Origin: Blautia glucerasea
GTDB taxonomy: Bacteria; Bacillota; Clostridia; Lachnospirales; Lachnospiraceae
Assembly: GCF_020537505.1 (NCBI RefSeq)
Contig: NZ_JAJBMO010000006.1
Span: forward strand, 62,001-126,000
DNA length: 64,000 nt
Direction: 5' to 3'
The notes under the pieces are model-generated. The model searched no databases and had not been told where the DNA came from. It saw only the letters and a program-made list of their open reading frames with translations. Below, piece after piece: positions 55,161 to 63,782 of the stretch (position 1 is the stretch's first letter; each line of letters begins with the position of its first letter). The position numbers were made by a program, and so were the translations under genes.

Positions 55161-55673
55161 ATGGCAGATAAAGGCATGAAAAAAAGATGGATTTCCCTCT
55201 ATGTAGAGAACCAGGTAGGTGTTCTGTCCAAGATTTCCGGACTTTTTTCCGGCAAAAGCTATAACCTGGACAGCCTTACCGTAGGTACCACAGAGGATCC
55301 TACCGTTTCCCGAATGACCATCGGTACTGTAAGCGACGATGAGACTTTCGAACAGATCAAGAAACAGCTGAACCGCATGGTGGAAGTGATCAAGGTCATC
55401 GATTTCACCAACAGGTTTGTTCGTATGAAAGAAATTCTTTACATCAAAGTATTTAACTGCTCTTCCGAAGATAAAGTGGAGCTGTTCCAGATTGCAGAGA
55501 CATTTAAGGCCAGAGTCATTGATTATGGCAAAGACAGCCTGCTTCTGGAGTTCGTCCAGACTGCAACCAAGAACGACGCAGTAGTCAAACTGATCAAAGA
55601 AGAATTCGGCCGCATCGAGGTGGTCCGTGGCGGAAGTGTAGGAATTGAATCCATCAGTATGATGGAACGCTAA
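55161..55673 (+). CDS. ilvN: Acetolactate synthase, regulatory small subunit
   Basis: A 170-residue regulator that activates IlvB and confers valine feedback inhibition. An N-terminal ACT domain (residues 8-85: WISLYVENQVGVLSKISGLFSGKSYNLDSLTVG) and a C-terminal ACT-like domain (EILYIKVFNC through GSVGIESISM) make up the whole length. The GLFSGKSYNLDSLTVG loop is the effector site in this family. AGGAGG precedes the ATG. A terminator follows at once. ilvC and leuA are not adjacent. Confidence 0.95.
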   Translation: MADKGMKKRWISLYVENQVGVLSKISGLFSGKSYNLDSLTVGTTEDPTVSRMTIGTVSDDETFEQIKKQLNRMVEVIKVIDFTNRFVRMKEILYIKVFNCSSEDKVELFQIAETFKARVIDYGKDSLLLEFVQTATKNDAVVKLIKEEFGRIEVVRGGSVGIESISMMER

Positions 55674-55684
55674 TTCAGACAACG

Positions 55685-55714
55685 ATGTCCCTCCTGTTAA
55701 AGGAGGGCATTTTT
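55685..55714 (+). terminator. Intrinsic terminator after ilvN
   Basis: CCCTCCT (55689-55695) pairs with AGGAGGG (55701-55707), extended by ATG/CAT with one bulged T, and is followed by TTTTTG. It sits 11 nt after the ilvN stop. Confidence 0.8.
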
Positions 55715-55741
55715 GTAAATTTTATGAGGGGATACTTTATT

Positions 55742-56725
55742 ATGAAAAAACAACAGATACCACTGAAAAATTCGCTGATCCTGCTTTTGACCGCAACTAT
55801 CTGGGGAATCGCCTTTGTCGCCCAAAGCGAAGGCGGCGACGCAGTTGGACCGTTCACCTTCAACGCTACCAGGAATATCATTGGCTCCCTGGTGCTGATC
55901 CCGGTTATTTTTCTGCTGAATAAAATCAATCCGCAGAATAGCTCCGCAGCTCCCGCAGCATCCTCCCGTTCAAATGCATCATCCCAAGCTCAAAACTCTG
56001 CGGGCAAAAATGCCGCAGCTGTTCCTTCCGGGAATATCTTCACCCGCAACAAAACCTTAATTCTCGGCGGCATCGCCTGCGGCATCTGCCTCTGCCTTGC
56101 CTCCAACTTCCAGCAGCTGGGCATCCAGTACACCTCCGTTGGCAAAGCCGGATTTCTCACCGCCTGCTACATCATCATTGTCCCAATCCTTGGGCTTTTT
56201 ATGAAAAAAAGATGCAGCCCCTTTATCTGGGTTGCCGTTGTGATGGCGCTGATCGGTCTCTACCTGCTTTGCATCACCGACGGCTTCTCCATCGGCAAAG
56301 GAGACATTCTGGTCCTGATCTGTGCATTCCTGTTTTCCCTGCATATTCTGGTCATTGACCACTTTTCTCCTAAAGTAGATGGAGTAAAAATGTCCTGCAT
56401 CCAGTTCCTGGTCTGCGGCATCCTCACCGCCATCCCAGCAATCGTCCTGGAACACCCTCAGCTTTCCGCCTTTCACGGTGCCCTGGGTGCCATCCTCTAC
56501 GCAGGTATCATGTCCTGCGGCGTGGCCTACACTCTTCAAATCATAGGACAGAAAAACATGAACCCAACTGTAGCCTCCCTAATTCTCAGCCTGGAGTCCT
56601 GCATCTCTGTCCTCGCAGGCTGGATCATCCTTGGCCAGAAACTAAGCCACCGCGAGATCATCGGCTGCGTAATAATGTTCGGAGCCATCATCCTCGCACA
56701 ATTACCGCAAAAAGAAGCAGCCTGA
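55742..56725 (+). CDS. EamA/DMT family transporter
   Basis: A 327-residue ten-helix transporter with two EamA repeats (first from LLLTATIWGIAFVAQSEGG, second from ILVLICAFLFSLHILVIDH). The first repeat is interrupted after helix 2 by a Ser/Ala/Asn-rich loop of about 40 residues (SSRSNASSQAQNSAGKNAA), longer than usual and probably disordered. ATG 55742 begins MKKQQIPLKN, with AGGGG upstream; an ORF extension to 55685 would start inside the terminator. Substrate unknown; amino-acid or metabolite export is common in the family. Confidence 0.88.
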   Translation: MKKQQIPLKNSLILLLTATIWGIAFVAQSEGGDAVGPFTFNATRNIIGSLVLIPVIFLLNKINPQNSSAAPAASSRSNASSQAQNSAGKNAAAVPSGNIFTRNKTLILGGIACGICLCLASNFQQLGIQYTSVGKAGFLTACYIIIVPILGLFMKKRCSPFIWVAVVMALIGLYLLCITDGFSIGKGDILVLICAFLFSLHILVIDHFSPKVDGVKMSCIQFLVCGILTAIPAIVLEHPQLSAFHGALGAILYAGIMSCGVAYTLQIIGQKNMNPTVASLILSLESCISVLAGWIILGQKLSHREIIGCVIMFGAIILAQLPQKEAA

Positions 56726-56850
56726 CTAGCTACGTCAACTGAGTTCGGGTGAAATATACCGCAAAGTGGAGCTTGCAGTTTGCAGGAATGACTTTTCAAA
56801 CAGGCTCTGGCTCTGAAGCTATAACCAGCCCACACTATTGGGAAACCAAA

Positions 56851-56905
56851 ACAAAAAGAAAGAGGTAAAGTTGAACTTCCTCCAACTTTACCTCTTTCTT
56901 TTTGT
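56851..56905. terminator. Perfect 23-bp stem terminator between convergent genes
   Basis: 56851-56873 and 56883-56905 are exact reverse complements with a 9-nt loop; the core is AGAGGTAAAGTTG and the outer part an A5/T5 run. It serves the EamA gene and the ABC exporter gene. Confidence 0.92.
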
Positions 56906-56915
56906 GTTACGCCTA

Positions 56916-58826
56916 TCATCCATTATACAGCTGATAATATTTTCCCTTCTGCGCAATCAACTCATCATGAGAACCTCTCTCAATCACTCGTCCCTGCTCC
57001 AGAACCATAATACAATCACTGTTTCTAACCGTAGAAAGCCGATGTGCAATGGCAAATGTAGTTCTGCCCTCCATCAGCTTATCCATACCGTCCTGAACCA
57101 GCTTCTCAGTACGGGTATCAATGGAACTGGTTGCCTCATCCAGGATCAGTACCGGCGGATCTGCCACCGCAGCCCTTGCAATGGCCAGCAGCTGTCTTTG
57201 CCCCTGACTCAGATTGGCACCATTGTTGCGGAGCATGGTATTATACCCATTTGGTAGTCTTCGGATAAAACCATCCGCATTCGCCAGCTTCGCAGCTGCG
57301 ATCACTTCTTCATCTGTGGCATCCAGCTTTCCATAACGGATATTTTCCATAACCGTAGTGGTAAACAAATTGGTATCCTGAAGTACGATCCCCATAGAAC
57401 GCCTCAGATCGCCCTTCTTAATCTTATTCACATTGATTCCATCATAACGGATCTTGCCGTCCTGAATGTCATAAAAACGATTCAGAAGGTTGGTAATGGT
57501 AGTCTTACCAGCACCAGTAGAACCAACAAACGCGATCTTCTGTCCTGGCTTTGCATACATCTTCACATCGTGAAGCACGATCTTGTCATCCCGATAGCCG
57601 AAGTCAACTCCATCCAGAACAATATCGCCTTTCAGAGGAGTATAATCCGTCTCACCAGTCGCCTTGTGGAAATGCTTCCATGCCCAATGCCCGGTACGCT
57701 TCTGTGACTCCACCAGCTCCCCATTCTCTTCCTTCACATTTACCAGTGTTACGTAGCCCTCATCCACCTCGGGCTTCTCATCCAGAAGCTCGAAGATTCG
57801 CTTCGCACCGGCAAGTGCCATAACAATACTGTTAAACTGCTGACTCACCTGGTTGATTGGCTGGCTGAAGCTTTTATTAAAGGTAAGAAAGCTTGCCAGG
57901 CCGCCAAGAGTAAATCCACCCACGCTGTTTACAGCTAGTACACCGCCTACAATGGCACACAGCACATAACTGATATTTCCAATCTGTGCACAGGTAGGCA
58001 TCAGCACGTTTGCAAATTTATTGGCATTATTCGCGCTCTCAAACAGCTGGTCATTCAGCTCATTAAATTTCTCAAGGCTTTCTTCCTCATGACAGAATAC
58101 CTTTACAACCTTCTGGCCTTCCATCATTTCCTCGATGTAACCATTTACAATACCAAGATTCTTCTGCTGCTCCATGAAATACTTACCGCTGAGACCAGCA
58201 AGATTCTTGCTTGCAAAAAGCATAACCCCTACCATGAACAGAGTTACAAGAGTAAGAGGGATATTCAGAATGATCATACTTACCAGAACACTGACAATGG
58301 TGATCACACTGGAAATCAGCTGAGGGATACTCTGACTGATCATCTGACGCAGGGTATCAATGTCATTGGTATAAATGGACATGATATCTCCATGCGCATG
58401 TGTATCAAAATATTTGACAGGCAAAGTCTCCATGCGCTCAAACATCTCATTTCGAAGGTTGCGCAGGGTTCCCTGACTCACGTAAATCATCAGACGATTG
58501 TAGGTATAGGTACATGCCACACCTATGGCATAAAAACAGGCTACCCTGAGAATTGCCATTGCCAGAGGATGGAAATCCGGAGTTTCTGCTTTCAGAAGAG
58601 GCATGATATACTGATCAATAAGCGTCTTCATAAACATGGTTCCCTGCACATTCGCAAGAACACTGACTACAATTCCGATCACAACTACAATAATGTGGAT
58701 CCTGTAATTTTTATAAATATATCCCATCAGTCTTCCAAGCATTTTACCCGGATTCTCAACCATTGGGCCTGTACGAAAAGCAGCACCGCCACGCCCCGGA
58801 CCTTTTATGGGTTTGTTGTTACTCAT
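56916..58826 (-). CDS. ABC exporter half, consensus ATPase (multidrug type)
   Basis: A 636-residue fused membrane-ATPase half-transporter. Six helices occupy about residues 40-330, including a family segment MTGLP-like region at LPVKYFDTHAHGDIMSIYTND. The ATPase has Walker A GSTGAGKT, signature LSQGQRQ and Walker B LILDEATSSID with the catalytic Glu intact. A 25-residue insert precedes the ATPase (NGELVESQKRTGHWAWKHF). It overlaps its partner gene by 4 nt (ATGA). The two proteins should form a heterodimer like BmrC/BmrD, under the MarR regulator upstream. Confidence 0.92.
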   Translation of the reverse strand: MSNNKPIKGPGRGGAAFRTGPMVENPGKMLGRLMGYIYKNYRIHIIVVVIGIVVSVLANVQGTMFMKTLIDQYIMPLLKAETPDFHPLAMAILRVACFYAIGVACTYTYNRLMIYVSQGTLRNLRNEMFERMETLPVKYFDTHAHGDIMSIYTNDIDTLRQMISQSIPQLISSVITIVSVLVSMIILNIPLTLVTLFMVGVMLFASKNLAGLSGKYFMEQQKNLGIVNGYIEEMMEGQKVVKVFCHEEESLEKFNELNDQLFESANNANKFANVLMPTCAQIGNISYVLCAIVGGVLAVNSVGGFTLGGLASFLTFNKSFSQPINQVSQQFNSIVMALAGAKRIFELLDEKPEVDEGYVTLVNVKEENGELVESQKRTGHWAWKHFHKATGETDYTPLKGDIVLDGVDFGYRDDKIVLHDVKMYAKPGQKIAFVGSTGAGKTTITNLLNRFYDIQDGKIRYDGINVNKIKKGDLRRSMGIVLQDTNLFTTTVMENIRYGKLDATDEEVIAAAKLANADGFIRRLPNGYNTMLRNNGANLSQGQRQLLAIARAAVADPPVLILDEATSSIDTRTEKLVQDGMDKLMEGRTTFAIAHRLSTVRNSDCIMVLEQGRVIERGSHDELIAQKGKYYQLYNG

Positions 58827-60580
58827 ACCTGATCACCTCCTCTGTTCTCATCGAAATCTCCTCCACCCTTTATCTGGGAATTATAAACATCCTGATAAAT
58901 CGTATTGGTCCGCATCAGTTCCTCATGTGTTCCAAATCCGCTGATCCGGCCTTCATCCATAACAATAATACGGTCAGCGCTCTGAATACTGGAAATACGC
59001 TGTGCAATGATCAGTTTGGTAGTCTCCGGGATTTCCTCTGCAAATGCCTTGCGGATACGGGCATCCGTGGCAGTATCTACTGCACTTGTGGAATCATCCA
59101 GAATCAGCACCTTTGGCTTCTTAAGAAGAGCTCTTGCAATACAGAGACGCTGTTTCTGACCGCCCGAAACATTGGTTCCCCCCTGTTCAATATATGTATT
59201 ATATTTATCCGGCATTTTTTCAATAAAGTCATCTGCACAGGCAAGCTTACATGCTCGACGGCACTCTTCCTCTGATGCTTCTTTATTTCCCCAGCGCAGA
59301 TTCTCCAGAATGGTACCGGAAAACAGCACATTTTTCTGAAGAACAACTGCCACCTGATTTCGCAGACTTTCCATATGATACTCACGAACGTCCACACCGC
59401 CAACCTTTACTGAACCACTGCTCACATCATAAAGACGGCTGATCAGATTTACCAGACTGGATTTTGCACTTCCGGTTCCACCGATAATGCCGATTGTCTC
59501 TCCGGCACGAATAGAAAGATCAATATCCTTCAGCACCGGTTCCTTGCTGTCCTTCTTATAGCTGAAATCAACATGGTCAAATACAATACTTCCATCCGCA
59601 ACTTCCATTACCGGATTCTGCGGATCGCAAAGATCTGCTGTCTCACTGATAACCTCAGCTACACGCTCTGCACTGGCGGCACTCATGGTAATCATGACAA
59701 ATACCATTGAGAGCATCATAAGGCTCATGAGAATATTCATACAATATGTAAGAAGACTCATCAGCTCACCGGTAGTCAGACTTCCGCCAACGATCATATT
59801 AGCGCCCAGCCAGCTGATTCCAAGAATACATGCATAGACTGTAAACTGCATGACCGGCATGTTCATAACAACCAGCTTCTCAGCTCTTACAAACATTTCG
59901 TAAACCTTATTGCAGGCCTTCTGAAACTTCGTAGTCTCGTATTCTTCACGTACATAAGCCTTCACAACACGAACTGCATTGATATTTTCCTGTACACTGG
60001 CATTTAAGTCATCATATTTTTTAAATACCTCCTGGAAATATCTGGTAGCCTTCTTCATAATAAATACCAGAAAAGCTCCAAGGAAAATAACAGCAATAAG
60101 ATAAATACTCGCAACCCTTGCATTGATCATAAACGCCATCGCCATGGCACAAATCAGACTGGCCGGGGCACGGGTACACATACGCAGGATCATCTGGTAT
60201 GCATTCTGCAGGTTGGTCACGTCTGTAGTCAGACGTGTGATCAGACTTGCAGTACTGAACTTGTCAATGTTTGAAAATGAAAATGTCTGAATGTTAGTAT
60301 ACATTGCTTTACGAAGATTACGGGCAAAACCGGAGGATGCGTATGCTCCGTATTTTCCTCCAAGAATACCGGTAACAAGTCCTGCAACAGCAAGAAGCGC
60401 CATAATGGCACCTTTTCTGTAAAGATAACTGATATTACCGGCTTCCACACCGTTGTCGATCATATCTGCCATTACAAGAGGAATCATTGTCTCCACCACA
60501 ACCTCCAGTATCATAAATACCGGTGTGAGGAAGGAGGCCTTCTTAAACTCCTTTACCTGGGCAAGTAATGTCTTTATCAT
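58823..60580 (-). CDS. ABC exporter half with degenerate ATPase site
   Basis: A 585-residue partner half-transporter. The membrane domain has six helices (about 15-310). The ATPase has Walker A GGTGSAKSS, signature VSGGQKQRLCIARAL and Walker B VLILDDSTSAVD, in which Asp replaces the catalytic Glu. In heterodimeric exporters this marks the subunit carrying the low-turnover site, while the partner keeps LDE. It starts 24 nt after the MarR gene, so all three are co-transcribed. Likely drug or lipid export, by family. Confidence 0.92.
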   Translation of the reverse strand: MIKTLLAQVKEFKKASFLTPVFMILEVVVETMIPLVMADMIDNGVEAGNISYLYRKGAIMALLAVAGLVTGILGGKYGAYASSGFARNLRKAMYTNIQTFSFSNIDKFSTASLITRLTTDVTNLQNAYQMILRMCTRAPASLICAMAMAFMINARVASIYLIAVIFLGAFLVFIMKKATRYFQEVFKKYDDLNASVQENINAVRVVKAYVREEYETTKFQKACNKVYEMFVRAEKLVVMNMPVMQFTVYACILGISWLGANMIVGGSLTTGELMSLLTYCMNILMSLMMLSMVFVMITMSAASAERVAEVISETADLCDPQNPVMEVADGSIVFDHVDFSYKKDSKEPVLKDIDLSIRAGETIGIIGGTGSAKSSLVNLISRLYDVSSGSVKVGGVDVREYHMESLRNQVAVVLQKNVLFSGTILENLRWGNKEASEEECRRACKLACADDFIEKMPDKYNTYIEQGGTNVSGGQKQRLCIARALLKKPKVLILDDSTSAVDTATDARIRKAFAEEIPETTKLIIAQRISSIQSADRIIVMDEGRISGFGTHEELMRTNTIYQDVYNSQIKGGGDFDENRGGDQV

Positions 60581-60604
60581 CAGGTTCTCCCCTTTCTTTT
60601 TTTG

Positions 60605-61105
60605 TTAGTTTTCATCCCGCAGACAGCACTCTCTTTGGGCATTTTCCCGGATTATGTCCAGAACTTCCATAAAGCATTCCAGTTTTTCCTGGGGAATATC
60701 AGACTTTAACACATTCTGGATCCTGCCAAAATTCTCCATAATTTCCATCTGAAATTCCATCCCCTTTTCCGTAAGCACCAGACGCTTCAGTCTGGCATCT
60801 CTTGGAATAGATTCTCTGGTAATAAGCCCTTTCTTCTCCATTGCCTGAAGGATTCCTGACGCAGTAGAACGCGCCATCTGAAATTCTGCTTCCAGGTCTT
60901 TCTGGAAAACAGCTTCTTCTGAATGCCGGTACAGATAACCAATGATCCACCCCTGCATGCGGTTAATTCCGGCTTTCTCATCCACCTTGGACTGATATGA
61001 ATTCACCAGACGTCCAATTACCTGATTGAGAGTACGAACCTCATACCCTATATGCCGTTCCGCCCGGCAGCGCTCATCAGGACCCATTTTTCTCTTTTTT
61101 TCCAT
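60605..61105 (-). CDS. MarR-family transcriptional regulator
   Basis: A 166-residue winged-helix repressor. The DNA-binding part is VFQKDLEAEFQMARSTASGILQAMEKKGLITRESIPRDARLKRLVLTEKG, where DARLKR is the beta-wing. The N-terminal 30 residues are basic and slightly longer than usual, and the C-terminus ends in CCLRDEN with two adjacent cysteines that might sense redox. AAGGGAAAT precedes the ATG. It heads the exporter operon and its promoter overlaps a nested palindrome, so autorepression relieved by a toxic substrate is the expected logic. Confidence 0.92.
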   Translation of the reverse strand: MEKKRKMGPDERCRAERHIGYEVRTLNQVIGRLVNSYQSKVDEKAGINRMQGWIIGYLYRHSEEAVFQKDLEAEFQMARSTASGILQAMEKKGLITRESIPRDARLKRLVLTEKGMEFQMEIMENFGRIQNVLKSDIPQEKLECFMEVLDIIRENAQRECCLRDEN

Positions 61106-61139
61106 ATTTCCCTTCTTTCATATACTTCCAGGCAAAAAT

Positions 61140-61185
61140 AGTTCGCCTATGAACAGTTCGGGTTCGAACTGTTCGTGTGCGAACT
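61140..61185. promoter_or_regulatory. Nested palindromic operator of the MarR/ABC exporter operon
   Basis: Four half-sites form a 46-bp symmetric array: AGTTCG, 5 nt, GAACAGTTCG, 4 nt, CGAACTGTTC, 5 nt, CGAACT. The inner 10-bp arms are exact complements, as are the outer 6-bp arms. It lies at +1 to about +40 of the predicted transcript, so bound repressor would block initiation or elongation. Confidence 0.8.
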
Positions 61186-61186
61186 A

Positions 61187-61215
61187 ATTATAAAAGCCAA
61201 TACTGTAATTGTCAA
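61187..61215 (-). promoter_or_regulatory. Promoter of the MarR/ABC exporter operon
   Basis: On the minus strand TTGACA and TATAAT are exactly 17 nt apart. The start point falls near 61180, at the edge of the palindromic operator. Confidence 0.85.
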
Positions 61216-61248
61216 TCCTATTTTTTAATATCTGATTTGCTATTTGCT

Positions 61249-61318
61249 CACAAAGCGGACAAGTCCGCTTCAAGCTCCCTAAATTTCTCAATCTTTGAGG
61301 GACTTGTTGCGCTTTGTG
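61249..61318. repeat. Large interrupted inverted repeat between acylphosphatase and marR
   Basis: CACAAAGCG (61249-61257) and CGCTTTGTG (61310-61318) are exact complements; inside, ACAAGTCC pairs with GGACTTGT. AGCGGAC-AA-GTCCGCT (61254-61269) forms a competing local hairpin, and GTCTGC-TTTA-GCAGAC follows at about 61329-61344. No U-run is present. It may stop acylphosphatase transcripts or be an intergenic repeat. Confidence 0.5.
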
Positions 61319-61374
61319 CGCCAGATGCCGTCTGCTTTAGCAGACATATTCCTCATTACTCCTGGCATTCCCTT

Positions 61375-61647
61375 TCATTTCGAATAAAAGCTCCACTCAC
61401 TTTCATCCACAGGCAAGTCTTCCATCTGATAATTCTCAATCTGGATGAAACTTCCCATCTCGATTTCCTGAATCATGCGCTCAATTCCGGAAAGCTCTCC
61501 CTGGACTTCCATTTCTACTCTGCCATCCCACAGATTGTCCACCCAACCGGTAAGGTTATTGGCTCTCGCCGCATTTTTTGCACGGTAACGAAATCCAACG
61601 CCCTGCACCTGACCGGAAAAATATATGTGTTTTCTTACTATCGCCAT
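61375..61647 (-). CDS. acyP: Acylphosphatase
   Basis: A 90-residue small cytosolic enzyme hydrolysing acyl phosphates. The phosphate-binding loop is GQVQGVGFRYR with catalytic R20, and the catalytic asparagine is N38 in GWVDNLWDGRVE; both are intact. Length is typical. AAGGAG lies 9 nt before the ATG. It has its own possible promoter but may also receive read-through from hflC, 62 nt upstream. Confidence 0.95.
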   Translation of the reverse strand: MAIVRKHIYFSGQVQGVGFRYRAKNAARANNLTGWVDNLWDGRVEMEVQGELSGIERMIQEIEMGSFIQIENYQMEDLPVDESEWSFYSK

Positions 61648-61671
61648 CCTTTGTCACTCCTTATGTTCCTT

Positions 61672-61700
61672 ATGATATACGTCAATGCCGGCAGATGCAA
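61672..61700 (-). promoter_or_regulatory. Possible promoter of acylphosphatase gene
   Basis: On the minus strand TTGCAT and TATCAT are 17 nt apart, about 25 nt before the ATG. Both boxes deviate from consensus at two positions or fewer. Confidence 0.45.
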
Positions 61701-61709
61701 GAATTTTTA

Positions 61710-62573
61710 TTATTTTCCCTCAAAGATCTGAGCAATCGGGGAATCAGATGACAAAATAACGGTCTTGTTTTCTCCTTGCATAGAAGTTTTCAGGGCTTCA
61801 AGGCTTCTTACGAAGGAATAAAATTCTCTTCTCTCATCTTCCCCATAAGCCTGGGAAAGAATTTTCATATATTCCTGTTCCCCTTCTGCCTTCAAAATCT
61901 CAGCCTGCTTCTTCGCATCTGAGATCTGAATAGTCACTTCCTTATCTGTTTTGTTCTGGATTACCTTTGCTTCTGAATCACCTTCTGCTTTATATGTAGC
62001 AGCAATATTATCACGCTCTGAGATCATTCTCTCATACACAGCTGCCTTATTATCGTCCGGCAGATCCAGTTGCTTTGTTTCAAATTTCATCAGCTCTATT
62101 CCATATTGTTCCATATTATCTCCAATGGCTTCCATTACCATATCCGATAATTCTCCGTCCCGGCTTGTGATCACTTTGTCCTGTGAAAGACTGCTGATCA
62201 CATTTTTTGTGGCATTATATACGGCCGTATTAATTCGGCTCTCGCTGTTTTCCAAAGAAGAGTTCAGGGTCTGCGCAAATTTAAGAGGATCTGTAATCTT
62301 CCACAAAACATAGCTGTCGCTGATCATGGTTTTCTTGTCCTTGGTAATCACATCAGATGCTTCCAAATCATATAGCAACGTTTCCTTCGGTAAAGACTGT
62401 GTCCTTTCTATCAATGGAATTTTAAAGCTGATTCCCGGTTCGCAGATTACTCTGTCAACTTTACCAAACTGACGGATCAGCTTGTATTCATTTTGCTGGG
62501 TTATGGTTATGGAAGAGCCGATTATTACTGCTCCGAGAATGCCTGTTATAAGTGCAGCTTTTTTCATTTTCAT
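61710..62573 (-). CDS. hflC: HflC-like SPFH (band 7) membrane protein
   Basis: A 287-residue inner-membrane scaffold protein. One N-terminal helix (AALITGILGAVIIGSSITI) is followed by the SPFH domain (EYKLIRQFGKVDRVICEPGISFKIPLIERTQ) and a coiled-coil with an Ala/Glu-rich stretch (AAVYERMISERDNIAATYKAEGDSEAKVI). HflC pairs with HflK in large membrane cages around FtsH in enterobacteria. AAAGGA precedes the ATG. It follows hflK by 37 nt; no ftsH is in the window. Confidence 0.9.
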   Translation of the reverse strand: MKMKKAALITGILGAVIIGSSITITQQNEYKLIRQFGKVDRVICEPGISFKIPLIERTQSLPKETLLYDLEASDVITKDKKTMISDSYVLWKITDPLKFAQTLNSSLENSESRINTAVYNATKNVISSLSQDKVITSRDGELSDMVMEAIGDNMEQYGIELMKFETKQLDLPDDNKAAVYERMISERDNIAATYKAEGDSEAKVIQNKTDKEVTIQISDAKKQAEILKAEGEQEYMKILSQAYGEDERREFYSFVRSLEALKTSMQGENKTVILSSDSPIAQIFEGK

Positions 62574-62610
62574 ATTTTTTTATCCTTTCTATCAGATACT
62601 TATCTTAACT

Positions 62611-63561
62611 TCACTTAGTTTCTTCATTTGTATCTTCTGCCGTTTTCCAGTCTCCGGCAAAAGAATCCAGCGGCAATATCTTTTCCACGCCGCTTCCGTT
62701 GTCGATCACAATCTTCATACCAGGCAGCACATCTTCCATGGTTTCATAGAACATTCGCATTTTTGTAGTCTCAGGATTCTTCACATATTCCTCATACATT
62801 GCATTAAATCTTGCCACCTCAGCTTCTGCCTCATTGATCCTCACCTGTTTTTGTGCCTCCGCATCCTGAATAATCTGGTCTGCCTGGGCCTGCGCTTCTG
62901 GAAGCTTTTCGTTCCTGTATTTATTGGCATTGTTAAGCGCCGTTTCCTTTCCCTGTTTCGCAGTTTCCACCTCTTTAAATGCTTTCATCACTTCTTCAGT
63001 AGGCGGCTCAGAATCCTGTATTGTTATGTTAACCAATTGAATTCCCAGATCCTGTTCCTCCATCTGATTCAAAATCATCTCTTTGATCCTGCTCTGGATT
63101 TCTCCTTTTCCGGTGGTCAGAACCTCATCCACATTATAGCTTGCTATCACAGTTCGGATACAGCTTTGCGCAATATTTTTCAAAATCTCTTCCGGCTGCT
63201 CAGATGTGTAAAGATATTTTACAGGTTCTGAAATTCGATATTCTACAAAGAAATCCACATCAATAAAATTGTAATCCGAAGTGATCATGATTCCTTCATT
63301 TTCCACTACCGCATTATTTCCCATACTGTATCCGATTGGAAATCCCTGGATCGTGGTATTTACCTTCTGCACCTGCTGTACAAAAGGGACTTTGAAATGT
63401 AAGCCCGTTTCAGTCACTGCCTTTGGCACTCCAAAGGTTGTGAGTACTGCCTGTTCCTGCTCCTGAATCTGGTAAGTTGCATCCAGCGCTAATCCCCCTG
63501 CTACTATAAGCCCGGCAGCACCGATTGCCAGATATTTCATTTTTCCATTTCGCTTACTCAT
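62611..63561 (-). CDS. hflK: HflK-like SPFH (band 7) membrane protein
   Basis: A 316-residue partner of HflC. One N-terminal helix (YLAIGAAGLIVAGGLALDA) leads into an SPFH domain (QEQEQAVLTTFGVPKAVTETGLHFKVPFVQQVQ). A charged coiled-coil (EVETAKQGKETALNNANKYRNEKLPEAQAQADQIIQDAEAQ) follows. It lacks the long Gly/Pro-rich N-terminus of enterobacterial HflK, as usual in Firmicutes. GGAGGAG lies about 5 nt before the ATG. It is the first gene downstream of a yybP-ykoY type riboswitch and terminator, so its expression is predicted to depend on Mn2+. Confidence 0.9.
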   Translation of the reverse strand: MSKRNGKMKYLAIGAAGLIVAGGLALDATYQIQEQEQAVLTTFGVPKAVTETGLHFKVPFVQQVQKVNTTIQGFPIGYSMGNNAVVENEGIMITSDYNFIDVDFFVEYRISEPVKYLYTSEQPEEILKNIAQSCIRTVIASYNVDEVLTTGKGEIQSRIKEMILNQMEEQDLGIQLVNITIQDSEPPTEEVMKAFKEVETAKQGKETALNNANKYRNEKLPEAQAQADQIIQDAEAQKQVRINEAEAEVARFNAMYEEYVKNPETTKMRMFYETMEDVLPGMKIVIDNGSGVEKILPLDSFAGDWKTAEDTNEETK

Positions 63562-63607
63562 TTTTCTCCTCCATCTCTTTTACCAACAATAGTTTTCAAA
63601 AAGGGAG

Positions 63608-63661
63608 AATAAAAAAAGACTTTTATCCCAGGCACTGTCATAATGCCTGAAATAAAAGTCT
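63608..63661 (-). terminator. Riboswitch-controlled terminator before hflK
   Basis: On the minus strand AGACTTTTAT pairs with ATAAAAGTCT and inner AGGCA with TGCCT, followed by TTTTTTTATT. Its 5' arm contains the 3' strand of the riboswitch P1 helix, so the two structures exclude each other. Metal-stabilised P1 would favour read-through. Without a riboswitch role it would simply end the adenine deaminase transcript. Confidence 0.88.
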
Positions 63662-63775
63662 CGCTGATTATCTCATAATGCGGGTAGTTTCATCTACCGT
63701 TCTGACGCATTTATGCACCATTCAGAAAAAATGGAATTCCATTTATCTCTTCATGGCCGCTACTCCCTTTTCTTT
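63650..63775 (-). ncRNA. yybP-ykoY type (Mn2+) riboswitch aptamer
   Basis: Read on the minus strand: P1 AAAGAAAAG (63767-63775) pairs with CTTTTATTT (63650-63658), one mismatch. The invariant GGGAGTAG follows P1. A long P2 hairpin (CCAT...ATGG with AATGG/CCATT inside) comes next. A third helix ATGCG/CGCAT has the one-sided bulge carrying GTCAGAAC, capped by GGTAG/CTACC. The 3' end has AGCGAGAC before P1 closes. GGGAGTAG, CGTCAnnAC and AGCnAGAC in this order are the family hallmarks. It sits between promoter and terminator, upstream of hflK-hflC. Confidence 0.85.
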
Positions 63776-63782
63776 GAGCAGT

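Noticed and set aside
61140..61185. LexA box in the GAAC/GTTC-rich marR operator
   Set aside because: No GAAC-N4-GTTC spacing occurs; the symmetric AGTTCG array fits a MarR dyad better.
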